Shown in pieces: positions 17,957 to 25,863 of a stretch of DNA of 64,000 nucleotides; positions within the stretch are counted from its first letter, which is position 1, and every line of letters begins with the position of its first letter. This stretch comes from KBS-83 sp051025295. GTDB taxonomy: Bacteria > Acidobacteriota > Terriglobia > Terriglobales > Acidobacteriaceae. Location of the stretch: the NCBI GenBank assembly GCA_051025295.1, contig JBMGJV010000011.1. One strand, given 5' to 3'. Both the position numbers and the translations under genes were made by a program. The notes below the pieces were generated by a model. It saw nothing but the letters and a program-made list of their open reading frames with translations, made no database searches and was not told the origin of the DNA.

Positions 17957-19807
17957 ATGCAGGCCACAGCACGCCAGGTCGCGACAGCGCAAGCCCGTTC
18001 AGGCACGCTGCAGACTCGCTCGATCTTTTTGGCTCTGCTGATCGGCTTCCTGTTTCTGCTGCCGCACATCGCTGGCATCGCAACCGCCGGTAGCTTTCGC
18101 GCCTACACGCCCTTCTCTGTCATCACTCCAAGCAACGTCATCTCGGACGAGAGCTTTCTCTACGGCGCTCAGACCAACACCATGCTCCAGCAGCATCGCC
18201 GTGCGGATGATACGGATAGCTGGGAGGGGCGGAATACGTGGTTTCCGTATTCCTTCCTGCCAGAGTCCGTGGAGGCCGTCACCGCAGCCGTTCTGGCGCC
18301 CGGCCATCCGCGCACTGGACTGAAGCTGGCACAGATACTGTTTCATTTCGCCTTCCCGGCGATCATGGCGGCATTGCTGATGGCGCTGTTCGATCTGCCC
18401 GAAATACCCACGTCGCTGGCTGCGCTGCTCGCGCTTACGGTGATGGTGGCCTCGTTCTCGGCGCGGACGCTCACCGGCAGCGTGCTGGCGGTGCTGAGTC
18501 ATTCTGGCGGAGCGGCCTTTGCAAATCCATTGCAGGCCTCCCGCAACCCCAATCCAAACGTATCGTTTGTCATCGTGCTGGTTGCGATCTGGCTCGCCGT
18601 GCGCGCGTGCCGTTCCCTCAGCAACCGTAGTTTCGCAATCGCTGGCGTAGTCGGCGGCCTGCTCTTCTACTGCTACACCTTCTATGCCATCGCCTGGTCG
18701 GCAGCATGCCTGCTCTTGGCGCTTGCGTCGTTGGTGCCCGTTCTGCGCTTGCCGCGAGGCTTCCTTCGCATGCTGGCCGCGACAGTCGTCACCGCATTGC
18801 CTTATCTGGCGTGGGTCCATGTCTCGAAGCGCTCCGGCGTGTATGTGCAGCGCACCGGCCGACTGGGAATGGTCTACTCACATCGCCTTCCACCGGAGTC
18901 GCTGCACACCAGCCTCGAGTTCGGCATACCACTGTTTGTCCTCCTGATCACGTGGCTGCTGGTATTGCGCCGCCACGTCCAGCAAAGACCTGGAGGGGAG
19001 AACGCCTACTCCGCCATCCTCGTCACCACGGCGTTGGGCCTCGGCGGCATAGCAGGGCTGGACATGCAGATCGTCACCGGCTTCAACGTCCAGGCAGACT
19101 TCCACTACACCCATATGGTGATCCAGCCCGCCGCCGTGCTGATCGTCGCCCTGCTGATCGCGTGTCTCCTCGGGCGAAGAGGCGCGCGATGGGTGGCGAT
19201 TCCGGGCTTCGTGGTCTTGTGGATCGCCTGTGCCCTGATCGAGGCGCACGCCGGCATCGCCTCGGCGCCTTACCAGCAACTTCCCGCTGGCGATGCGGTG
19301 CTCTTCGACTGGCTGGAGACGCACACCCGGCCGGGGGACGTTCTGGCGACCACCAATCTTCGACTTTGCATGGAAACGCCTCTGTTCACGCACAACCGGC
19401 TGCTGGTCGCGAATGGGACGCGGGCCTCGGGGAGTGACGAACAGTTGCTCGAACGGCTGCTCGTGGCCAATCGATTGAGCGGTGCCACGGAGCAGCAGGT
19501 CAGGGCAGAGCTCGCTGTCGGCGATGCATTGCCCGACGCGGTGCCCTTCGAGACGTACGGCACATATCTGTTCGAGCAATCGCCGCTGCTCAACCCCTAC
19601 ACGCACTACTTGACGGATGCCGCTGTGGCCTCGGCACTCGAGCAATACAGCCGCTTGAACGTGGACAGGGAACTGACACGGTATCGTGTCGATTACCTGT
19701 ACACGGAGCACGGCGGATCACCGCAACCTGGCTCCGCGTGGCAGGCCGCTCCGGTGCTCGAAACACCCGGGGGCGGCGTGTTGTGGCGCATTACCAGACG
19801 CTCCTGA
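17957..19807 (+). CDS. Polytopic membrane protein of unknown function, GT-C-like architecture
   Basis: I do not recognise a named family. The 616-residue protein has one N-terminal helix (about residues 24-44), an extracytoplasmic loop with SNVISDESFLYGAQT (acidic pair DE), and roughly ten more helices up to about 435. It ends in a soluble domain of about 180 residues (DWLETHTRPGDVLATTNLRL). That layout, helices with an acidic first loop and a C-terminal extracytoplasmic domain, is what GT-C glycosyltransferases and DUF2079-like proteins show. The start has only a weak upstream GAGAGG. A palindrome GTCCGGTTCCGGAC follows the stop at 19814-19827. Confidence 0.65.
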   Translation: MQATARQVATAQARSGTLQTRSIFLALLIGFLFLLPHIAGIATAGSFRAYTPFSVITPSNVISDESFLYGAQTNTMLQQHRRADDTDSWEGRNTWFPYSFLPESVEAVTAAVLAPGHPRTGLKLAQILFHFAFPAIMAALLMALFDLPEIPTSLAALLALTVMVASFSARTLTGSVLAVLSHSGGAAFANPLQASRNPNPNVSFVIVLVAIWLAVRACRSLSNRSFAIAGVVGGLLFYCYTFYAIAWSAACLLLALASLVPVLRLPRGFLRMLAATVVTALPYLAWVHVSKRSGVYVQRTGRLGMVYSHRLPPESLHTSLEFGIPLFVLLITWLLVLRRHVQQRPGGENAYSAILVTTALGLGGIAGLDMQIVTGFNVQADFHYTHMVIQPAAVLIVALLIACLLGRRGARWVAIPGFVVLWIACALIEAHAGIASAPYQQLPAGDAVLFDWLETHTRPGDVLATTNLRLCMETPLFTHNRLLVANGTRASGSDEQLLERLLVANRLSGATEQQVRAELAVGDALPDAVPFETYGTYLFEQSPLLNPYTHYLTDAAVASALEQYSRLNVDRELTRYRVDYLYTEHGGSPQPGSAWQAAPVLETPGGGVLWRITRRS

Positions 19808-19979
19808 GCTGCCGTCCGGTTCCGGACATGCGGGACGCAGCACCGAACAGACCCTCGCGCAAATCATCGCCTCGTCCATTCTGAAAGCTATGACGTAGTT
19901 AGGGTTATCGGGGGCTCCCTGTTGGCGCGAGGATTGCTTCAGTCGCTCCTGTTCGCTTCAGGACACGTAAGGGGCGCCC

Positions 19980-22421
19980 ATGCAGAGTCTGTTCAGAGAT
20001 ATCCGTTACGTTCTCCGCTCCCTGCGTCGCTCACCTGCGTTTGCCGTGGTGGCTCTGCTCTCGCTCACCATGGCCATCGCTGCCAATGTTGTTGCCTTTG
20101 GCGTACTGGACGCCCTCATCATTCATCCGCTGCCCGTGGAGCAGCCGCGCCAGATCTACACAGTGCAGGGCAAGGAGACAGGGAACCTGAATGTCTCCTA
20201 TCCGGACTACCGCGACATTCGCCGGCGGCTCGGTGGCCAGGGCAGCACGTTGCGCGATGTGGCGGTGGCGCGCATCGTCCATTTCGGCCTCGATCAAGGT
20301 GCCGGCGCGCAGCCGGTGTGGGGCTATGAGGCCAGCGGCAACTACTTCTCGCTGCTCGGCGTGCGCCCGGTGCTCGGGCGCTTCTTCGAGGACACGGACG
20401 AGCACGGTGTGAACAGCGCGCCGTACGCGGTGCTCAGCTATGCCGCATGGCGGAGTCTGTTTGCGGGTGACCACGGCGTGGTTGGCCGGACGGTCCTGAT
20501 CAACAAGCATCGCTACACCCTGCTCGGCGTCGCCCCGCCCCGGTTCGAAGGCACCGAGCGCTTCTTCGCACCCGTGCTCTGGGTCCCGATGATGAATGCA
20601 CCCCAGGTGGAGGGCTTCGACTCACTGGAGGCACGCGGGACTCACGGGCTATGGGCCATTGCGCGGCTGAACCGCGGAGCGACTGTGGCGCAGGCCAACG
20701 CGGAGCTGAACAACATCTCGGCACAGCTTCGCCGCCAATACCCTGCCACCGACCATAGCCTGACCTTGTGCCTGACCAAACCCGGGTTGCTGGGAGATCT
20801 CCTGGGCGGCCCGATGCGCGCGTTTGTGGGAGGCATCCTGCTGCTCGCCGGGCTCGTCCTGCTGGCGGCCTGCGCCAACCTTGGCGGGTTGATCGCGGCC
20901 CGCACCGCCGAGCGCACGCGCGAGCTCGGCATCCGGCTGGCCATCGGCGCAAGTCGCACGCAACTCCTGCGAAGCCTCTTCACGGAGACGCTCCTGACAA
21001 CCCTGCTGAGTGCGGCGGCCGCATCTCTGGTGGCAAAGCTCGTTCTGCACGCGCTCACGCGGTTCCGGCCTGCCATCGGACTACCTATCCAGGTCGTGGT
21101 CGACGCCAGCCCGCTCGCCTATGCCTTCGCCCTCACCGCGGCCGTGACCAGTGGCGTGCTCCTCGGGCTGCTTCCGGTCCGTTCGTTATGGCAGATCGAA
21201 CCTCAACAGGCGGTACGGAGCAGCCCCGGAGTCGCCGTCCACGGACGCCGCCTCGCCCTGCGGGATGTGCTTCTCGTGCTTCAGGTCGCGCTGTGCTGCG
21301 TCCTGGTGACAGCCTCGCTCGTGGCGCTGCGCGGCCTCCGCCATGCCCTGACCACGCCATTAGGAATCCGTCCCCAAGGCGTCGTCACTGCTACCTTCGA
21401 TCTGCACCTGGCCGGCTACTCCGAGCAGCAGAGCGCTGCGATTCAGCGGCGCATTCTCGATGCTGTTATGCATCTGCCCGGCGTCATCGATGCTGCCTAC
21501 GGCAACACGACCCCCCTAAGCCCAGACACTTCGACCACCGCCATCTACCCAGTGGGTACGGTGGATTTGGCCCGGCAGCACCCGGTTTTCGGAGCGAATT
21601 ACTTCGACATTTCGCCTGGGTACCTCCGCACGGCAGGCACCCGGCTGCTCGCTGGCCGGGAGTTCACCTGGCATGACGACGCCAAGGCCCCTCCCGTGGC
21701 GATCGTTAACCAGACCTTCGCTCGACGCCTGTTCGGAACCCGGCAGGCGCTCGACCGCCGATTCGTGCAGGGAAATCAGACAATGCGCATCGTGGGCGTG
21801 GTCGAGGACGGCAAGTACAGCACGCTGACTGAAGACAGCATGGCGACCCTGTTCATCCCCATCCAGCAGTCGCCCAGCTCGGAGACAGCGCTGCTGGTGC
21901 GTGCTGCGCCCTCGGCAGACAGCATAGCGCCGGCGATCCTTCACGCACTGCAGGGGATCGATCCCGGGCTGCCGATCACCGCGATCGGCAGCTGGCAGGC
22001 GCGCCTGCAGTCGTTCGTTCTGCTGCCTGCGCGGGCTGCGAGTATCGCGCTCGGTGTCCTGGGTTCCCTCGCGATCATGCTGGCTGCCACCGGCATCTTC
22101 GGCCTGGCCAGCTACACGGTCGGCCGCCGCATGCGGGAGTTCGGCATACGCGTGGCACTCGGTGCCCAACGTTCGGAGGTGCTCCGGGCAGCGCTGGGGA
22201 GGGTGGGATGGCTGCTCGGATTGGGTTCGCTTGCCGGCCTCTTATTGGGTACCGCCGCCAGCCGCATTCTCACCAGCATTGTTCTGGGGGCGCAGGGCGC
22301 CGATCCCGTGGTGTTGACCTCCGCTGCTGCGGTGATGGTGGCCATCGGCCTCCTTGCGACGTGGCTGCCGGCGCGGCATGCACTGGATGTCGAGCCGGCA
22401 CAGCTGCTCCGCACGGATTGA
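19980..22421 (+). CDS. ADOP-type ABC transporter permease (two MacB_PCD/FtsX modules)
   Basis: An 813-residue permease with the ADOP (acidobacterial duplicated orphan permease) layout. It opens with MQSLFRDIRYVLRSLRRSP, then has helix 1 (about residues 22-42), a MacB-type periplasmic domain (about 50-265), three helices of FtsX type (about 280-405, TRELGIRLAIGASRTQLLRS), a second single helix (about 430), a second periplasmic domain, and a second FtsX module (about 690-810, MREFGIRVALGAQRSEVLR). No ATPase or adaptor gene is adjacent, hence orphan. Substrate unknown; relatives move macrolides or lipoproteins, or act mechanically. Confidence 0.93.
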   Translation: MQSLFRDIRYVLRSLRRSPAFAVVALLSLTMAIAANVVAFGVLDALIIHPLPVEQPRQIYTVQGKETGNLNVSYPDYRDIRRRLGGQGSTLRDVAVARIVHFGLDQGAGAQPVWGYEASGNYFSLLGVRPVLGRFFEDTDEHGVNSAPYAVLSYAAWRSLFAGDHGVVGRTVLINKHRYTLLGVAPPRFEGTERFFAPVLWVPMMNAPQVEGFDSLEARGTHGLWAIARLNRGATVAQANAELNNISAQLRRQYPATDHSLTLCLTKPGLLGDLLGGPMRAFVGGILLLAGLVLLAACANLGGLIAARTAERTRELGIRLAIGASRTQLLRSLFTETLLTTLLSAAAASLVAKLVLHALTRFRPAIGLPIQVVVDASPLAYAFALTAAVTSGVLLGLLPVRSLWQIEPQQAVRSSPGVAVHGRRLALRDVLLVLQVALCCVLVTASLVALRGLRHALTTPLGIRPQGVVTATFDLHLAGYSEQQSAAIQRRILDAVMHLPGVIDAAYGNTTPLSPDTSTTAIYPVGTVDLARQHPVFGANYFDISPGYLRTAGTRLLAGREFTWHDDAKAPPVAIVNQTFARRLFGTRQALDRRFVQGNQTMRIVGVVEDGKYSTLTEDSMATLFIPIQQSPSSETALLVRAAPSADSIAPAILHALQGIDPGLPITAIGSWQARLQSFVLLPARAASIALGVLGSLAIMLAATGIFGLASYTVGRRMREFGIRVALGAQRSEVLRAALGRVGWLLGLGSLAGLLLGTAASRILTSIVLGAQGADPVVLTSAAAVMVAIGLLATWLPARHALDVEPAQLLRTD

Positions 22422-22584
22422 CCGTACACCAGGAGCTGATCCAGTGCCGCGCTGGGAAGTTCCGGCCCCGCGGTCCCGACGGCCCTGCCTAATCCTTCGA
22501 CCTGATCCCCTTTTTTGCGTCTAACAAGAAGTTGGCACAGGGTACATTCGTGTGCTGCAGAGCCGCACCCGGGGAGGGCGACGC

Positions 22585-23532
22585 ATGGGGAGATTGGCAG
22601 AGATCAGGCGACGTGTGAGGTACAGCGGGCACCTGCTGTGGCGTTCCGCGGTGACTCCGATGCAGGGGCGACCTCAGGAGCCGCGGCTCGTCGCGCCGGA
22701 TGAACTGGGCGTCACCTTCATCGGCCATTCGTCGTTCCTGGTGCAGGCCGCGGGCCGCAATCTGCTGTTCGACCCCGTTTTTGCGCGATTTCTGATCCTG
22801 CTGCGTCGCCAGCGGCGCCCGGGCGTCCGCGTCCGCGATCTGCCGCCCATCGATCTCGTGCTGCTCTCGCATGCCCACATGGATCACCTGAACCGTCCAT
22901 CGCTGCGGCGGGTCGTGCAGGAGACGCTGCGACAGACCGGCAAGGCGCCAGTGGCGGTGGTGCCCCGGGATGTCGGCGATGTCCTCCGCGGCCTCGGCTT
23001 CTCCCGCATCATCGAGCTGAGTTGGTGGGAGCGTTGCGAGGTAGCGGGGCTGACGATTACGCACACCCCGGCCCGCCACTGGGGCACCCGCTGGTTCATG
23101 GATGGGCACCGCGGCTACGGTGGCTTCGTGGTCGAGGGGGGCGCACAGCGGCTCTACTATTCGGGCGACACGGCTTACTTCCGGGGCTTTGAGGAGATTG
23201 GGGAGCGACTGCGTCCCGAAGTGGCGCTGTTGCCCATCGGGGCCTACTCACCGGATAGCTACCGGAGTGTGCATACCAGCCCGGAAGATGCGCTGAAAGC
23301 GCTCGAAGACCTCGGCGCGGCGCATATGATCCCGATGCATTATGGAACGTTCTGGCTGTCGCACGAGCCGATGACCGAACCTCTGCCGCGACTGCTGCGC
23401 TCAGCCGAACAGCTGGGATTGCGCGACCGAGTGCTGCCACTGCCGGAGGGGGAGACAGTTGTGTTCCGCCCCGGCGAAGCACGGCAGAGACCGCGTCACC
23501 CACACCTGCAGGCCAGCCTCGCGGGAGGCTGA
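22585..23532 (+). CDS. MBL-fold metal-dependent hydrolase (NAPE-PLD/UlaG-like)
   Basis: A 315-residue metallo-beta-lactamase-fold hydrolase. The metal-binding motif is SHAHMDHL (about residues 95-102), with further ligand-region blocks TPARHWG, YYSGDTAYF and MIPMHYGTF. This arrangement and LPIGAYSPD match the subgroup that includes N-acyl-phosphatidylethanolamine phospholipase D, so a lipid phosphodiester is a possible substrate. The ATG at 22585 was preferred because GGAGG lies seven bases upstream; an in-frame GTG at 22552 has no such site. No signal peptide is seen. Confidence 0.9.
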   Translation: MGRLAEIRRRVRYSGHLLWRSAVTPMQGRPQEPRLVAPDELGVTFIGHSSFLVQAAGRNLLFDPVFARFLILLRRQRRPGVRVRDLPPIDLVLLSHAHMDHLNRPSLRRVVQETLRQTGKAPVAVVPRDVGDVLRGLGFSRIIELSWWERCEVAGLTITHTPARHWGTRWFMDGHRGYGGFVVEGGAQRLYYSGDTAYFRGFEEIGERLRPEVALLPIGAYSPDSYRSVHTSPEDALKALEDLGAAHMIPMHYGTFWLSHEPMTEPLPRLLRSAEQLGLRDRVLPLPEGETVVFRPGEARQRPRHPHLQASLAGG

Positions 23533-23573
23533 GGGCGGGGGGCTATCTCACGCAGTCGTGAAAGAGGGCAGGC

Positions 23574-23792
23574 TCAGGATGCCTTGCCCTTACGGGCCGA
23601 GCGAGCCAGGTCTCCGTCCTTGTCAAGGAAGTAGAGGTAGCCCTTCTCCCGTTCCAGCCGGGTTTCGGCGACGACCTCTTCGGCTCCCTCGCCCGTTTTC
23701 TTCTTCCGGGCGACGTTGCCGTCCTTGTTGATGAAATAGAGATACTGCTTGTAGTCCCGCTCCAGCCCCAGGTGCTTCACTTTGTCTGACAT
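23574..23792 (-). CDS. Small protein with two copies of a YLYF-DKDG motif
   Basis: A 72-residue basic protein of unknown function. It contains two near-copies of a short unit: QYLYFINKDGNVAR (residues 16-29) and GYLYFLDKDGDLAR (51-64), separated by a charged linker; both are followed by basic residues. Each unit would form a beta-hairpin with a D-G turn. GAGG seven bases before the ATG at 23792 supports this start over one 15 codons upstream. It is followed by no other gene in its direction before the MBL gene and lies just downstream of the S41 protease on the same strand (51 bases). Confidence 0.75.
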   Translation of the reverse strand: MSDKVKHLGLERDYKQYLYFINKDGNVARKKKTGEGAEEVVAETRLEREKGYLYFLDKDGDLARSARKGKAS

Positions 23793-23843
23793 ACGGCAAC
23801 CTCGCAGGTTGGGATGCTTGCTGCCTGCGACCGACAACCGGAA

Positions 23844-25454
23844 TCAGCGAACCGGATGCAGCGTCGCGCTGGCGCGCTGCTCTTCAGCCTTCCGCGCCTG
23901 ATCTTCGAGCGCCTGGGCCTGTGGCAGGTAGTTGATGGCCTGACTGATCATGGGGTCCCAATTGGCCCGAACGCGAAGCCCCTGTTCCTGCCCGAACTGG
24001 CTGGTGAAGATGTCGGCCTTGATATTGGCCTTGATCCAATCCGAGACGCCGGCGATGTCCTGCTCGGTGAAGGGAACCTGCTGGCTGTTCAGGAACTGCC
24101 GGAACTCGTTCATCACCGCGTCATCGACCTGGAAGTTGCGATCGACGGTGCGGTTCGCCAGGTAATGGCTCGCGAAGTTGAAGAAAATGTAGTGCTCGAG
24201 CAGCGAGTCCTGGAAGTGGTTGGACTTCGGCGTGTCGATCTTGTCGTCCGGCGTGATTCCGCCGCCGCCGTAAACGGTGCGGCCGGAGTCGGTCAGCTTG
24301 ACCTCGCGGTTCTTGTCTTCGCTGGCGGCCGGCTGGTCATGGTTGTAGTAGTAGTCGTAAAGCGACACGCCCTCGTAGTTGCGCTGGATCAGGCGTCCGC
24401 TGGGCGTGTAGTAGTGATAGGTCGTCAACGCCAGGCCGCCCTGGGACAGCGGGTAGACGGTCTGGACCAGACCCTTGCCGAAGGTGGTTTCTCCGACGAC
24501 GAGAGCGCGGTCATGATCCTGCAAGGCGCCGCTTACAATCTCTGCCGCCGACGCGGTGCCATGGTTCACCAGCACGACGATCGGGAAGGTGCGGCCGCCA
24601 TTGCCGTGGGTGGCGCGCTGGGTCTGCTCGGGGTAGGCGCGTCCGCGCTGGGACACGATGACCTGGCCCTTCTGCAGGAACTTGTCGCAAACCGAGACTG
24701 CCTCGGTCAGCAGACCGCCCGGATTACTGCGCAGGTCGAGCACCAGGCCCTTCACCTGTCCGAAGTTATCGAGCGCCTCGCCGAGCTCGCGCCCGGTGGT
24801 CTCCTGGAACTGCGTTATATGGACGTACGCAATGCCGGGACGGATCATGTACGCCAGATCGAGGCTGCCGTGCGGGATCTCGTCACGGATCAGGTCGAAC
24901 GTGAGCGGCTTCGACTGGCCGAAGCGGCTGACGGTGACCCGCACATGCGTGCCCCGGGGGCCCTTCAGCATGTTGGCGACTTCCGTCGAGTCCATGTTGT
25001 CGGTCGACTTGCCGTCAACGGCGGTGATGATGTCGGCCGGGCGCAGGCCGGCACGGAACGAGGGGGTGCCCTCGTACGGAAAGAGCACGACGATCTTGCC
25101 GTTTTGCGGCTGGATGGTCATGCCTACGCCGTAGTACTTGCCGTGCTGGTCCTCGCGCATCTTCGCGAAGGCCTTGGGATCGTAGAAGCTGGAATGTGGA
25201 TCGAGCACGCGGAGCATGCCCGGGATCGCGCCGTCATAGATGGCACGCTCGGCCTTGTCGCCGGTCAGCGGCTCGGCATAGTTCTGCTCGACCAGGCTGT
25301 ATACGGTGGTGAAGGAGCGCAGATCATTGCGCAGAGCAGACTCATCCGCCTGCGACTGGGCGCCTACCGTACGCTCGACCAGTGTGCCGCCAGCTGCGCA
25401 GGCGGCGAGGAAGACAGCAACGAGGACGGCGGAACGGCGGGGACTGGGTGCCAT
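23844..25454 (-). CDS. S41 family C-terminal processing peptidase with PDZ domain
   Basis: A 536-residue periplasmic protease of the Ctp/Prc type. It has an N-terminal hydrophobic export segment (about residues 8-28), a helical region, a PDZ domain (about 100-185; YYGVGMTIQ, AGLRPADIITAVDG) and the S41 catalytic core. The probable nucleophile is the Ser of GTASAAEIVSGA (about 300) and the Lys is in TTFGKGLVQ (about 325). FRSNPGG-type block LDLRSNPGGLL is present. A C-terminal extension of about 150 residues contains Tyr-rich EGVSLYDYYYN. Likely role is periplasmic protein processing or degradation. Confidence 0.94.
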   Translation of the reverse strand: MAPSPRRSAVLVAVFLAACAAGGTLVERTVGAQSQADESALRNDLRSFTTVYSLVEQNYAEPLTGDKAERAIYDGAIPGMLRVLDPHSSFYDPKAFAKMREDQHGKYYGVGMTIQPQNGKIVVLFPYEGTPSFRAGLRPADIITAVDGKSTDNMDSTEVANMLKGPRGTHVRVTVSRFGQSKPLTFDLIRDEIPHGSLDLAYMIRPGIAYVHITQFQETTGRELGEALDNFGQVKGLVLDLRSNPGGLLTEAVSVCDKFLQKGQVIVSQRGRAYPEQTQRATHGNGGRTFPIVVLVNHGTASAAEIVSGALQDHDRALVVGETTFGKGLVQTVYPLSQGGLALTTYHYYTPSGRLIQRNYEGVSLYDYYYNHDQPAASEDKNREVKLTDSGRTVYGGGGITPDDKIDTPKSNHFQDSLLEHYIFFNFASHYLANRTVDRNFQVDDAVMNEFRQFLNSQQVPFTEQDIAGVSDWIKANIKADIFTSQFGQEQGLRVRANWDPMISQAINYLPQAQALEDQARKAEEQRASATLHPVR

Positions 25455-25863
25455 AGGTCAATGCCAGCGGCAGGGATGTGCGATTCCGCAGTCCTTGCGC
25501 ATCAATTTAGACGCGAGTATAGCATCGCGGGTAGCAGGCCTGACCCCTCCATGGCTGCCACCAAAGCAGCACTGGCGCGTCAAAATGACGTATGCCAGCT
25601 CGTCTGGACCGGCCGAGGATCCGGGTGTCCCGCTCCTGTTTGCCACGGCCTCGGTCGTCCTCCCAAGGCTCCGGTCCCGCCGACCCGAAGCAGCGTGCAT
25701 GCACTCTGCTTGATGAGTACACTACGCGTAGGCGCCCCGTTAGCCATGGACCTGTTCGCACCTCAGAGCGGACGGTCTGGCTTCAGTACGCCCACCCAAT
25801 CGCCGAGATTCCGTCAGCCATGCGCCGCCGGCATCCTCGTTGTCGCAGATTGTCGAGAGGTTC
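25455..25863. other. Divergent intergenic region, 409 bases, no gene recognised
   Basis: This lies between the outward-facing S41 and PpiC/SurA genes. Short frames exist on both strands but none has a family resemblance or a ribosome-binding site. The region must hold both promoters. The only clear element is TATACT on the minus strand at 25516-25521. Confidence 0.6.
25516..25521 (-). promoter_or_regulatory. Possible -10 box of the S41 peptidase gene
   Basis: The minus strand reads TATACT, five of six matches to TATAAT, 61 bases upstream of the start at 25454. No TTGACA-like -35 is seen at 16-18 bases, so support is modest. Confidence 0.35.

Noticed and set aside
25458..25761. Short frames in the region between the S41 and PpiC genes
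   Set aside because: No ribosome-binding site, hydrophobic pattern or recognisable motif; treated as promoter region.
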